Position numbers and translations under genes: made by a program. DNA of 64,000 nucleotides from Bacillota bacterium (GTDB lineage: Bacteria > Bacillota > Clostridia > Lachnospirales > Lachnospiraceae): contig JAEYGZ010000021.1 of NCBI GenBank assembly GCA_023409535.1, forward strand, positions 186,001 through 250,000. The letters run 5' to 3'. Shown here piece after piece: positions 45,263 through 53,680 of the stretch; positions within the stretch are counted from its first letter, which is position 1, and each line of letters starts with the position of its first letter. The notes under the pieces are model-generated. The model saw nothing but the letters and a program-made list of their open reading frames with translations, had not been told where the DNA came from and ran no database searches.

Positions 45263-45599
45263 ACTTACTACCTCCGTTAATATCCTGCATCATTTTCAAT
45301 TGCTTATCAATTGCGTCTGCCAAGCCTTTGTCAAGCACCGCTAAAGAAGCTCGAAATTCTTTACCCATTGCATGACCCAAGTCGTTTTTGATACCAAAAA
45401 AGTAAATTGGCACATTATAGTAAGTACACATGTTGGTAAACATTTTCTTTGTATTGTCAGATGCGTCTTCCGCTACCATGACCAAAGCAGCTTTATGCTC
45501 CTTGACTGCTTTCTCAGTAGAGAATTCGCCGCTTGCAAGCTTGCCTGATTTTGTTGCAATTCCTAACAGGTTATACACCTTCTTTTCTTCCGGATTCAA
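45240..45599 (-). CDS. ylxQ: L7Ae-family ribosomal protein YlxQ
   Basis: A 119-residue L7Ae/L30e/S12e-type RNA-binding protein (YlxQ/RplGA group): KVYNLLGIATKSGKLASGEF near 6-26 and ALVMVAEDASDNTKKMF near 37-53. It overlaps the start of infB by 23 bases and the end of rnpM by 29 bases, so all three are translationally coupled. Its RNA target (kink-turn type) is inferred from the family. Confidence 0.9.
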   Translation of the reverse strand: MNPEEKKVYNLLGIATKSGKLASGEFSTEKAVKEHKAALVMVAEDASDNTKKMFTNMCTYYNVPIYFFGIKNDLGHAMGKEFRASLAVLDKGLADAIDKQLKMMQDINGGSKYGKNENI

Positions 45600-45858
45600 G
45601 CAAAATCATCTCCTTCTCCAATGTCTCGATCAATTCCTTTGGAATGCTTACCTTGAGAGACCGTTCCAGACCTTTTGTCTTAATCGCCTTCTGCAGGCAT
45701 TCTAAAGTACAGCAGACATAAGCGCCTCTGCCATTCTTCTTGCCGGTGGCATCGATCACGATCTCCTCCTCAGGAGTCTTTAAGACACGGATCATTTCTT
45801 TTTTCGTCTTCATTTCACCGCATCCGGTACACATTCTTAATGGTAATTTCTTCGCCAT
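45571..45858 (-). CDS. rnpM: YlxR-family RNase P modulator
   Basis: A 95-residue YlxR (RnpM) protein: MCTGCGEMKTKKEMIRVLKT at 8-27, GRGAYVC and CLQKAIKTKGLERSLK. The two Cys of CTGC are conserved. In B. subtilis YlxR binds RNase P RNA. It lies between nusA and ylxQ in the classical order and overlaps ylxQ by 29 bases. Confidence 0.92.
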   Translation of the reverse strand: MAKKLPLRMCTGCGEMKTKKEMIRVLKTPEEEIVIDATGKKNGRGAYVCCTLECLQKAIKTKGLERSLKVSIPKELIETLEKEMILLESGRKEGV

Positions 45859-45908
45859 CTATTTTCACATCCTTCTGTCCTCAGGCAACCGTTGCATCAG
45901 CCTTTGAA

Positions 45909-46955
45909 TTAATACCCCATTATCTGGGATTCGCTCTTGATGTCAATCTTATAGCCGGTCAGCTTTGCCGCAAGTCTTGCGTTCTGTCCTTCCTTGCCGA
46001 TTGCAAGAGATAACTGATAATCGGGCACGATAACCCTCGCACTCTTTTCTGATTCCTCAACGGTTACGGATACTACCTTTGCCGGACTTAATGCATTCTC
46101 TATCAGCTTGGCAGGATCGTTGCTCCAGTTGATGATATCAATCTTTTCATTGCGAAGCTCATGAACAATTGCATTTACTCTGGCACCGTTTAAACCGACG
46201 CAGGCACCAACCGCATCCACATCCGAATTATTGCTCCATACTGCCATCTTGGTTCTGGAACCGGCTTCACGGCTGATGCTCTTAATCTCTACGGTTCCAT
46301 CCTGAATCTCGGTAACCTCAGCTTCAAACAGTCTCTTGACCAGTTCGGGATGGGTTCTCGATACTGTAATTCTGGGGCCTTTGGTGGTATCCTTTACCTC
46401 AAGGACATACAATTTGATACGGTCCGTGGGGCGGAATATCTCACCGCGAACCTGCTCATTTTCTGTAAGAATTGCATCCACCTTGCCCAGATTAATGCTG
46501 ACATTGCCGCCGACATAACGCTGAACGATACCGGTTACAATGTCCTTTTCCTTGCCGCTGTACTGATTATATAAAACCTTTCTCTCTTCTTCACGGATCT
46601 TTTGAACAACCACCTGTTTTGCCTTTTGCGCAGCAATACGCCCAAAGTTCTTCGGTGTTACCTCAATTGCGACAACATCGCCGAGCTCTTTTCTGGCATC
46701 CTTCATCTGGGCCTGCGCCAGGCTGATCTGCATAACCGGGTCGGTAACCTCTTCTACGACTTCCTTCATTGCAAATACATTAACCTCGCCGGTGACTCTA
46801 TCAATATTCACTCTGATATTATCAGCTCTGCCATAATTATTCTTACATGCTGCAACCAATGAGTTTTCTAATGCCTCAAGTAAAATTTCCTTACTGATAT
46901 CCTTTTCCCTCTCGATTTGGTTTAAAGCTTCAATGAGTTCCCTGTTCGCATCCAT
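45909..46955 (-). CDS. nusA: transcription termination/antitermination factor NusA
   Basis: A 348-residue NusA, the Firmicute form without C-terminal acidic repeats. The N-terminal RNAP-binding domain is 1-125, S1 near 135-200 (GKEKDIVTGIVQRYVGGN), then KH1 (VGACVGLNGARVNAIVHEL) and KH2 (LAIGKEGQNARLAAKLTGYK) to the end. The ATG sits 10 bases past GGAGGAT. A closer, out-of-frame ATG at 46962 opens a 10-codon ORF across the start, so translation may be modulated. The leader has two Shine-Dalgarno/anti-Shine-Dalgarno hairpins. Confidence 0.97.
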   Translation of the reverse strand: MDANRELIEALNQIEREKDISKEILLEALENSLVAACKNNYGRADNIRVNIDRVTGEVNVFAMKEVVEEVTDPVMQISLAQAQMKDARKELGDVVAIEVTPKNFGRIAAQKAKQVVVQKIREEERKVLYNQYSGKEKDIVTGIVQRYVGGNVSINLGKVDAILTENEQVRGEIFRPTDRIKLYVLEVKDTTKGPRITVSRTHPELVKRLFEAEVTEIQDGTVEIKSISREAGSRTKMAVWSNNSDVDAVGACVGLNGARVNAIVHELRNEKIDIINWSNDPAKLIENALSPAKVVSVTVEESEKSARVIVPDYQLSLAIGKEGQNARLAAKLTGYKIDIKSESQIMGY

Positions 46956-46965
46956 TTTGCATTAT

Positions 46966-47091
46966 ATCCTCCTTCAAATAATTATAAATTTGCCTTAGCT
47001 CATATTTAGGAGGATAATACATCCTCCTTCATGAATAAAAGATTTTTCACAGCTTTATTGGAGGATGTTATCCTCCCTTCAAATGATTATA
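46966..47091 (-). promoter_or_regulatory. nusA leader with decoy SD hairpins
   Basis: Between rimP and nusA the transcript carries GGAGGAT three times. Two copies are each followed by the exact complement ATCCTCC, making perfect hairpins (47060-47076 and 47008-47028). The third is the nusA ribosome site at 46966-46972. The ATCCTCC arms could equally pair with the real site. About 24 bases around the nusA site (TATAATTATTTGAAGGAGGAT) are duplicated at 47066-47091 with three changes. Confidence 0.75.
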
Positions 47092-47100
47092 AGTTTTCTA

Positions 47101-47568
47101 TCAAAAATCGAACGTCAGCCGAACCGATGCAATCTCCGCTCTTGGTATTTCCATCGTAGTTCCGTCCTCCAATTCCAATATCAGCGACTGGGCATTATAG
47201 GTATGCAGCAGTCCCACAAAATCCTTCTTTTTATTCACTGCTTTATAAAGCTTAACCTCGACTTCTTCTCCGATACTCTTCTCAAAATGCTTATCCTTCT
47301 TGAGCTGCCTGCCAAGCCCCGGAGAGCTTACCTCCAGCACATAAGAATCTGTGATAAAATCATGCTGATCCAAAAGGTCGCCCAGTTCCCTGCTTACCAG
47401 TACGCAATCATCCACCGTGATACCGTTCTCCTTGTCAATATAGATTCTCAGGTACCAGTTTCCGCCTTCCTTCACATATTCCACATCATATAATTCGAAA
47501 TGATTCTTCGCCAGTATCGGTTCCAACAGCTGCTCTGTTTTCCGCTCATACTCTTCATGCTTTGCCAT
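47101..47568 (-). CDS. rimP: ribosome maturation factor RimP
   Basis: A 155-residue RimP, needed for 30S maturation. Motifs: FELYDVEYVKEGGNWYLRIY near 28-47, DDCVLVSRELGDLLD, YVLEVSSPGLGRQLKK and the C-terminal SH3-like part with PRAEIASVRLTFDF. It is first in the operon. TGGAGG precedes the ATG. Confidence 0.96.
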   Translation of the reverse strand: MAKHEEYERKTEQLLEPILAKNHFELYDVEYVKEGGNWYLRIYIDKENGITVDDCVLVSRELGDLLDQHDFITDSYVLEVSSPGLGRQLKKDKHFEKSIGEEVEVKLYKAVNKKKDFVGLLHTYNAQSLILELEDGTTMEIPRAEIASVRLTFDF

Positions 47569-47628
47569 ATATAACCTCCATGCAATCCTATCTAATGAAT
47601 TCCGTTTTTACCACTTAACAAAACAGAA

Positions 47629-47648
47629 GAGTGGACTTTCGTCCACTC
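47629..47648 (-). promoter_or_regulatory. GAAA-tetraloop hairpin in rimP leader
   Basis: GAGTGGAC-GAAA-GTCCACTC on the minus strand is a perfect 8-bp stem closed by a GNRA loop, followed by TTCTGTTTTGTT. It lies downstream of the rimP promoter and could be an attenuator for the operon, or the terminator of the glycosyltransferase gene, whose stop codon is 52 bases upstream. Confidence 0.8.
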
Positions 47649-47681
47649 CTAATATCAGTCTTATCATTTCGCAACATACAC

Positions 47682-47710
47682 ATTATAGCAAAGGTCCGTT
47701 TAAATTGCAA
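47682..47710 (-). promoter_or_regulatory. promoter of rimP-ribF operon
   Basis: Minus-strand TTGCAA (47705-47710), 17-base spacer, TATAAT (47682-47687). The -35 lies inside the last codons of the glycosyltransferase gene, whose stop codon falls in the spacer. The leader is about 105 bases long. Confidence 0.8.
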
Positions 47711-48851
47711 GGGGAATTTTTCTTATTAAATTCTTTTCTTCAATTACCTGCCGGTAAGTCTCCATTAATCCGTCAAATATCTTATTCCAGGATCTGTTTA
47801 CCGCATATTCCCGGCCATTTTTACTCAGCTCTGCTCTCAGCTTTGTATCCTCTAAGAGGATTGCCATGCATTTGCCAAGATCCTCAGCGTTTCTTGAAGT
47901 AAATTTTAATCCTGTATACCCGTTTTGAATCGTTTCCCCCACACCGCCGGCATCCGCACCGATCACAGGAATCCCCGAAGCCATTGCCTCAAGAACAACA
48001 TTGCCGAAGGTCTCCGTAGAGGAGGGGCAGACAAAAATATCACAGGAAGCATAGATTTGCGCAAGCTCTTTTCCCCTTAGAAAGCCGGTAAAGATCGTAT
48101 CTCCGGGAAACATCTGCCTGCATTTCTCAAGATATGGGCCGTCTCCCGTGATAACCATAGCTGCTTTTGCTCCAAACCTTTTATGAATGGTATGATAGCT
48201 GCTGCTTAAGATATCGAGATCCTTCTCATTCGACACCCTGCCCACATATAAAAATGCAAGCTTATCGGCAATCCCTAAGTCCCGGCGCAGCTGCCCGCTG
48301 CGGTGTTCCGGCTGAAATTGACCGGAATCTATGCCTCTGGAGAATATCTTCGTATTTCGTATTCCCTGGCTGTAAAGAAGCTCTCTGGCTGCGGTTGACG
48401 GACACAGAGTAAGATCATTCTGGGTATGGAACCATTTCATATAGGACCAGATGGGCTCCTTCAAAAGATTTATTTTATAGTAATCCGTATATTGGGAAAA
48501 ATTCGTTGTGTAGGTTGATATGGTAGGAATACCATGCTTTCTTCCATAGTTCATTCCGGCAATACCCAGGTTAAATTCATTCATAACGTGGATAATATCA
48601 GGTTGAAACCCGGAAAGTATAGAATTGATCCGATGGGCATTCGGAAAGGTGATTCTGGATTCAGGATAAAATAAAAACTTGATGCTGTAAAAACGTTCTG
48701 TGTTATGGTCAGGAACATCGGTATCGTACTTCGGGACAAACATCTTATATTCGATGCCCTTCTCCTCGTAATACCTGACAAGCTTGCTTAAGGTGTTTGT
48801 GACACCATTGATCTGAGGCAGATAGGTATCTGCAAATAATGCAACCTTCAT
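47700..48851 (-). CDS. glycosyltransferase family 4 protein
   Basis: A 383-residue GT-B retaining glycosyltransferase. The N-terminal donor/acceptor half begins MKVALFADTYLPQINGVTNT, typical of the group making glycolipids or mannosyl/glucosyl diacylglycerol (MgtA/Ugt-like). The C-terminal half has GRVSNEKDLDIL near 205, DIFVCPSSTETFGNVVLEAMA near 280-300 with the E-x7-E motif, and GADAGGVGE. There are no membrane segments. It is a likely single gene upstream of the rimP promoter. Acceptor and sugar are unknown. Confidence 0.85.
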   Translation of the reverse strand: MKVALFADTYLPQINGVTNTLSKLVRYYEEKGIEYKMFVPKYDTDVPDHNTERFYSIKFLFYPESRITFPNAHRINSILSGFQPDIIHVMNEFNLGIAGMNYGRKHGIPTISTYTTNFSQYTDYYKINLLKEPIWSYMKWFHTQNDLTLCPSTAARELLYSQGIRNTKIFSRGIDSGQFQPEHRSGQLRRDLGIADKLAFLYVGRVSNEKDLDILSSSYHTIHKRFGAKAAMVITGDGPYLEKCRQMFPGDTIFTGFLRGKELAQIYASCDIFVCPSSTETFGNVVLEAMASGIPVIGADAGGVGETIQNGYTGLKFTSRNAEDLGKCMAILLEDTKLRAELSKNGREYAVNRSWNKIFDGLMETYRQVIEEKNLIRKIPLAI

Positions 48852-48980
48852 ACTATTCCTCCTTCAACTCATACAATTGTCTCTATACTAATTGTACTGT
48901 GAAGAGGAGGAAATAGCTTTAACTGTGCGTTAATTGTTATTTATATTCTTGTAAAATTTTCGCGGAGCGGTCCTTACTGC

Positions 48981-49736
48981 TTATATGTGATTAAACCGCT
49001 GCAGAAACTCCCTGGTTCTTCGATTGCTTGTGCTTCCAAATACTTTCTCAGGAGTACCTTCCTCCACAATGGCCCCTTCGTCCATAAAGATCACCCGATC
49101 CGCCACATCCCTGGCAAAGGACATCTCATGGGTTACGATTACCATGGTCATCTTCTCCTGTGCCAGTGCCCGGATCACCTTAAGGATCTCCCCTGTCAGC
49201 TCCGGATCCAGTGCGGAAGTGGGCTCATCAAAGAATAGAATACGGGGCTCCAGTGCAAGCGCTCTTGCAATTGCGATGCGCTGCTGCTGCCCGCCGGATA
49301 ATTCCCCGGGATATGCTGCCGCCTTGTCCTTCAGATTCATCTTATCCAGCAGCTCCAAAGCCTTCACCCTGGCTTCTGCCTTCCCCGTTCCCAACACCTT
49401 CCTCTGAGGATCCATGATATTACAAAGCACACTATAGTGCGGAAACAGGTTAAAATTCTGAAATACCAGCCCCACCTGGAGAATAATCTCGTGCAGCGTC
49501 TTTACATCCGCATACCCGCGGCCTGAGGCCGTATCCACCATTTGCTTTCCGCAGATCTCGATGCGGCCGCCATCCACCCGCTCTAACTGAGTCAGACAAC
49601 GAAGCAGGGTGGACTTCCCGGAGCCTGAAGGCCCAATAATCGCCACGACCTCCCCTTCCCTGACTTCAAGGGAGATACCCTTTAATACTTCTGTTTGTTC
49701 AAACCTCTTATATATCTTATCCGCCTTCACAAGCAT
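48981..49736 (-). CDS. polar amino acid ABC transporter ATPase
   Basis: A 251-residue ABC ATPase of the GlnQ/TcyC class: Walker A IGPSGSGKSTLLRCL near 33-47, signature LSGGQQQRIAIARALALEP near 144-162, Walker B ILFFDEPTSALDPELTGE, H-loop VTHEM. The ATG at 49736 follows GGAGG and lies 14 bases past the permease stop codon; the longer reading needs a TTG. It pairs with the permease upstream, and the binding protein is probably encoded at 58506. Confidence 0.93.
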   Translation of the reverse strand: MLVKADKIYKRFEQTEVLKGISLEVREGEVVAIIGPSGSGKSTLLRCLTQLERVDGGRIEICGKQMVDTASGRGYADVKTLHEIILQVGLVFQNFNLFPHYSVLCNIMDPQRKVLGTGKAEARVKALELLDKMNLKDKAAAYPGELSGGQQQRIAIARALALEPRILFFDEPTSALDPELTGEILKVIRALAQEKMTMVIVTHEMSFARDVADRVIFMDEGAIVEEGTPEKVFGSTSNRRTREFLQRFNHI

Positions 49737-49750
49737 GATCTCTTCCTCCG

Positions 49751-50413
49751 TCAACTGTGATAGTAATCCAGCTTCTTCTCTATGAATTTAAAGGAAAGTT
49801 CAACCACTGTATTCATAATGAGATAGAATAGCGCCGCTATAATAATCGGTATCGTAGAAGCATATTTAGAACCTGTGGTCGACGCAACCCGGAACAGCTC
49901 AACCACAGCGATCACTTGCGCCAGTGAGGTATCCTTAACCAGGGTCATCAATTCATTTCCCGTGGCCGGAACCACATGCTTCACCACCTGCAAAAGGATG
50001 ATATGAAAGAAGGTCTGCAGCTTCGTATAGCCCAGTACCTTGGCCGCTTCGTACTGTCCCTTGGGAATCGCAGCAATGCCCCCTCGAAAAATCTCACCAA
50101 AATAAGCCGCATAATTGATGGTAAATGCCAGAATACATGCAGTCATACGATTCTCATAATTATAGCCGAATATGTAATATGGCCCGTACATAAAGAAAAT
50201 CAACTGTATCATCAGCGGTGTCCCGCGAAAAATCAGCTGATAGATTCTGGTCGGAAAACTAATCAGTACGAAGCGGCTTTTTCTGGCAAAGGCCACCAGA
50301 AAGCCAAGAGGGATAGAAAAAATCAAGGTAAGAAAGAATATATTCACCGTTGTTCCCGTAGCCGCCAGCATATTGGGAATCAACAGATCCAAGGGTACAT
50401 TGTCAATTGTCAT
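49751..50413 (-). CDS. polar amino acid ABC transporter permease
   Basis: A 220-residue HisM/GlnP-type permease with about five membrane segments. It has RGTPLMIQLIFFMYG near residues 65-79, YAAYFGEIFRGGIAAIPKGQ with the EAA-type loop YEAAKVLGYTKLQTFFHIIL near 120-140, and ends FKFIEKKLDYYHS. CGGAGG precedes the ATG. It is first in the two-gene unit, whose promoter shares 20 exact bases with that of the binding protein at 59.4 kb. Confidence 0.92.
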   Translation of the reverse strand: MTIDNVPLDLLIPNMLAATGTTVNIFFLTLIFSIPLGFLVAFARKSRFVLISFPTRIYQLIFRGTPLMIQLIFFMYGPYYIFGYNYENRMTACILAFTINYAAYFGEIFRGGIAAIPKGQYEAAKVLGYTKLQTFFHIILLQVVKHVVPATGNELMTLVKDTSLAQVIAVVELFRVASTTGSKYASTIPIIIAALFYLIMNTVVELSFKFIEKKLDYYHS

Positions 50414-50465
50414 AAATCCTCCGATAAGATCTTAATTCTGCAGCAAGCACTCTTTCCCCTGCTAA

Positions 50466-50503
50466 CACTTTACCATATTACCATAGCGGTGAGGTCATTT
50501 CAA
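50466..50503 (-). promoter_or_regulatory. promoter of amino acid transporter, shared motif
   Basis: Minus-strand TTGAAA (50498-50503), 17-base spacer, TAATAT (50475-50480) with an extended TGG before it. The 20 bases 50466-50485, TATGGTAATATGGTAAAGTG on the minus strand, recur exactly at 59570-59589. Confidence 0.7.
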
Positions 50504-50518
50504 TAACAATTTGAATCC

Positions 50519-50556
50519 AATGACCCAGGCGGCATATTATCTCCGACTGGGTCATT
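50519..50556. terminator. inverted repeat after EAL gene
   Basis: AATGACCCAG and CTGGGTCATT (10-bp arms) lie 27 bases past the EAL stop codon. The T-run is better on the plus strand (TCATTTT) than on the minus, so it is a weak terminator for the chemotaxis operon. Confidence 0.6.
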
Positions 50557-50582
50557 TTAAGCATGTTTCATTTCAGGTTTTA

Positions 50583-51290
50583 TTAATCGAGTGAGTTGAC
50601 GGAGCCCGGTACTCCCAGGAGAAAGCCCTGTGCAAGGGTAATTCCTAAAAATCTGGCCATATCCAGGTCATCCTTTGTCTCAATCCCCTCCAGTATTAAT
50701 TCCGTACTGCCGGAAAACAGGTTCAAAAGGCTTTTTATTACCCTTTGCTTTTGGATGCATTCCGACAGCTTCCGGGCATAATACCGATCCACTTTAATAT
50801 AATCGGGATGCAGTTCAATCCATTGCTGAAAAAAGCTGTATCCGTTGCCTAGATCATCAATTGCCAATTTAACACCCCTTCTGCGAAGCTCTGCGATGAT
50901 TTCTTTCAGCCCTGTCCAATCCTGTATAGGCTCGTTCTCCAGCAGTTCCAGGACAATCGGTACAGTACCGGGAATGTTACGCTCCCACTGGGATATAAAA
51001 TCCGCTTCCAACAGGGTGGCAGGGTAGACATTAACAAACAGAGGCCTCAACAGCTGCACTTGCTCCATATAGCGGGTGACGGCATTCCTGACAGAGATCA
51101 AATCCAGGATATCTCGGATGCCCTGGGCTTCGGCGCACAGGAAGATATCGGCGGGGGATCGCTGCCGCACCGCATCCCGCAGCAATGCTTCATGACCTAT
51201 CACAGTGTTATTCGTAATATTGCAGATCGGCTGGTATAAATGGGTAATGGAAGCTCCAATACTGCATATTTCATTCCAGCTGACCTTCAT
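50583..51290 (-). CDS. EAL-domain c-di-GMP phosphodiesterase
   Basis: A 235-residue EAL protein with no membrane or sensor part. The catalytic set looks complete: EALLR near 28, the asparagine in FVNVYP, ELLENE, IDDLGNGYS (DDFGTGYS in most), YIKVDR, LEGIET and AQGFLLG. It should hydrolyse c-di-GMP. Its ATG shares one base with the MCP stop codon (TAATG), so it is co-translated with chemotaxis genes, pointing to a link between c-di-GMP and motility. Confidence 0.88.
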   Translation of the reverse strand: MKVSWNEICSIGASITHLYQPICNITNNTVIGHEALLRDAVRQRSPADIFLCAEAQGIRDILDLISVRNAVTRYMEQVQLLRPLFVNVYPATLLEADFISQWERNIPGTVPIVLELLENEPIQDWTGLKEIIAELRRRGVKLAIDDLGNGYSFFQQWIELHPDYIKVDRYYARKLSECIQKQRVIKSLLNLFSGSTELILEGIETKDDLDMARFLGITLAQGFLLGVPGSVNSLD

Positions 51291-53143
51291 TAATATTTAC
51301 CGAATTCCCTGTCGCTCAATGCAATCTTTTTTTCTGCCCCCTTGCCGTCCCAATTCCCTTTTTCAGTCTCTTCCTCCCGCTGATTAAAATCGCTTTTACT
51401 TTTTGAGGAAAGATTGTCGAGCATTTTCAAAACTTCCTGGCTCATGGTATCGTATCTTCCATAATTATCACCTAATTTTCTCAGCCTGAACTTTGCAACC
51501 ATTTCCTTCAGCATTGCAGCCTGGCTTGAAAGCTCCTCACTGGCAGCCGCACTTTCTTCGGAGGTAGCCGAATTGCTTTGTACCACCTGTGATACCTGCA
51601 GGATCGCCTGATTGATCTGGCTGATGCCTGCTGCCTGCTCATTGGACGCAAGAGCGATATCATTGACTAATACCGCTACCTGATCGATGCTTTTCACAAT
51701 ATCATTCAAAGCTTCTGCTGTATCCCTTGCAATCTTTGTGCCTCCATCGACCTTTTTTATGGAGCCTTCGATCATTTCCGCGGTTTCCTTGGCAGCGCTG
51801 GCAGAACGTGCAGCCAGGGTTCTGACTTCCTCTGCAACCACGGCAAAGCCCTTTCCGTGCTGACCGGCTCTTGCCGCTTCCACCGCTGCATTGAGTGCAA
51901 GAATATTGGTTTGGAAAGCGATATCATCGATCACCTTGATAATCTTATAGATATTGCTTGAGGACTCATTGATATCCTCCATGGCCGTAAGCATCTCTTT
52001 CATCTGTGAATTTCCCTGCATCGCATTTGTTTTGGACAGCTCTGCCAGCTTGTTCGCCTGGTCGGCGTTCTGGGCATTCAGCTTTGTCTGGGAAGAAATC
52101 TCCTCTATGGATGCCGACAGCTCTTCGACAGTACTTGCCTGTTCCGTAGCTCCCTGGGAAAGGGCAATGCTGGAATCCGACACTTGCTGGGAGCCTGCGG
52201 CTACCTGCTCTGATGCATTGTTGATATTGGTCATGATCTCATTGTTCTTTTCCACCATCTCGGCTAATTTCTTGCCAAGGAGGTCATTCTCCGAACGTAC
52301 CTCTACCATAACCGTCAGATCTCCGGCAGCAATCCTTTCCGTGGTCAATGCCTGCTTCTTGATATTCTCCACCATACCTGCAAAGGCTTCTGCCAACCGT
52401 CCTATCTCATCCTCCGTATCCGCGGTAACATTAACATTGACGTCGCCCAGGGCAAGCCGGTCGGCAGCCAGTACCATCTTGTTCACCGGTTTGCTGATCA
52501 TTCTTGAAATAAATACACCAAGAAGGATGGCAATGAATACACCGCCTGCAACAACAATAATCATCGTCACTGTTGCCGTCATCGCTGCCGCGGTGTTGGA
52601 ATCGGATGCCTCCTTGGCACGCAAGGTTTTTAACTCCATCAGACTATCTGTTGCCTTTTGCATGTTATCCGCAATTTCCTGTCCTTTGCTGCCCATCATT
52701 AAATCAAAGGCTTCCTCCGTCTGGCCCGCCTGTATCAGATCAACGATACTGTCTCGAAATGGTGTAAACTCATCCAGGTTTCTGCATAATTCATCAAATA
52801 ACGATTGCATATCCTCTGTTCTGATGCCCTTTTGAAAATTAGCCTTACTGATCTCTATCTGTTCGTCCGATGCCGCAAAGGAATCAATGATGGTCTGTCT
52901 TTCTCCGGCATCCTCCTCCAGATAGAGGTCACGCATACTGACCCGCTCTCTCAGGTATGTCCTTGCGATATTTGCCAAATCAGGCATTGTACTGGTATGT
53001 CTTTCGTACATATCCGTATCCAATGCATTAATTTTCTGTATATTAATAATACCCACAACTCCCACGACACCTGCAATGACGGCTACAATAATAAATCCGA
53101 TGATCAGTTTTGCCGCTATCTTTAGATTCTTATACATACGCAT
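51290..53143 (-). CDS. methyl-accepting chemotaxis protein
   Basis: A 617-residue receptor with a first membrane helix near 10-33, an extracellular four-helix bundle sensor (about 34-190, 4HB_MCP type), a second helix near 190-213 (MTATVTMIIVVAGGVFIAIL), HAMP to about 265, and a signalling domain with the tip FQTNILALNAAVEAARAGQH near 410-430. The signalling domain ends near 560, followed by a charged tail. It is in an operon with cheA and cheW. The ligand is unknown. Confidence 0.94.
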   Translation of the reverse strand: MRMYKNLKIAAKLIIGFIIVAVIAGVVGVVGIINIQKINALDTDMYERHTSTMPDLANIARTYLRERVSMRDLYLEEDAGERQTIIDSFAASDEQIEISKANFQKGIRTEDMQSLFDELCRNLDEFTPFRDSIVDLIQAGQTEEAFDLMMGSKGQEIADNMQKATDSLMELKTLRAKEASDSNTAAAMTATVTMIIVVAGGVFIAILLGVFISRMISKPVNKMVLAADRLALGDVNVNVTADTEDEIGRLAEAFAGMVENIKKQALTTERIAAGDLTVMVEVRSENDLLGKKLAEMVEKNNEIMTNINNASEQVAAGSQQVSDSSIALSQGATEQASTVEELSASIEEISSQTKLNAQNADQANKLAELSKTNAMQGNSQMKEMLTAMEDINESSSNIYKIIKVIDDIAFQTNILALNAAVEAARAGQHGKGFAVVAEEVRTLAARSASAAKETAEMIEGSIKKVDGGTKIARDTAEALNDIVKSIDQVAVLVNDIALASNEQAAGISQINQAILQVSQVVQSNSATSEESAAASEELSSQAAMLKEMVAKFRLRKLGDNYGRYDTMSQEVLKMLDNLSSKSKSDFNQREEETEKGNWDGKGAEKKIALSDREFGKY

Positions 53144-53169
53144 GATTTTGTCTCCTTTATCTTCTGTTC

Positions 53170-53661
53170 TTATATCGCTTCGTTTATTTCATCCAGTTCC
53201 TTTTCCGCAAGCAGCTGTTCACAATTTAATAGCAGCTTTACATCATTGCCAACCTTACCGATATTCTTAATAAATCTGTTATTCACCTCTTTATTCATTT
53301 TGGGAGGCTCTACGATCGCTTCCTCCGGAATGTTAAGAACCTCGGCCACACTGTCCACGATCAGACCGATAGGTGTATTCATAATATCAATTACGATGAC
53401 AGAGGTTCTGTCATTATACTCCTTTGATTCCTTTTTAAAACGAAGCCTGACATCCATCACCGGAATAATATTTCCCCTCAGGTTGATGATACCCTTGATG
53501 TATTCCGGAAGTTCCGGTATCTCGGTGATGGTCTGTATACCGACGATTTCCGTGACATAACGAATTTCCAGACCATAGGTCTCCCTGCCCAGAAGGAAAG
53601 TCAGATATTTGCCGCGCTGCGTATCCTCCTCCTCTATTATGCCGTCCAATAACTCATTCAT
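53170..53661 (-). CDS. cheW: chemotaxis coupling protein CheW
   Basis: A 163-residue CheW that links receptor and CheA: KYLTFLLGRETYGLEIRYVT, IPELPEYIKGIINLRGNIIP, VMDVRLRF and VIDIMNTPIGLIVDSVAEVL. The start at 53661 follows AAGGAGATG. It sits 19 bases after cheA and before the receptor gene. Length is normal. Confidence 0.95.
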   Translation of the reverse strand: MNELLDGIIEEEDTQRGKYLTFLLGRETYGLEIRYVTEIVGIQTITEIPELPEYIKGIINLRGNIIPVMDVRLRFKKESKEYNDRTSVIVIDIMNTPIGLIVDSVAEVLNIPEEAIVEPPKMNKEVNNRFIKNIGKVGNDVKLLLNCEQLLAEKELDEINEAI

Positions 53662-53680
53662 AATTTCATCTCCTTTCCTT

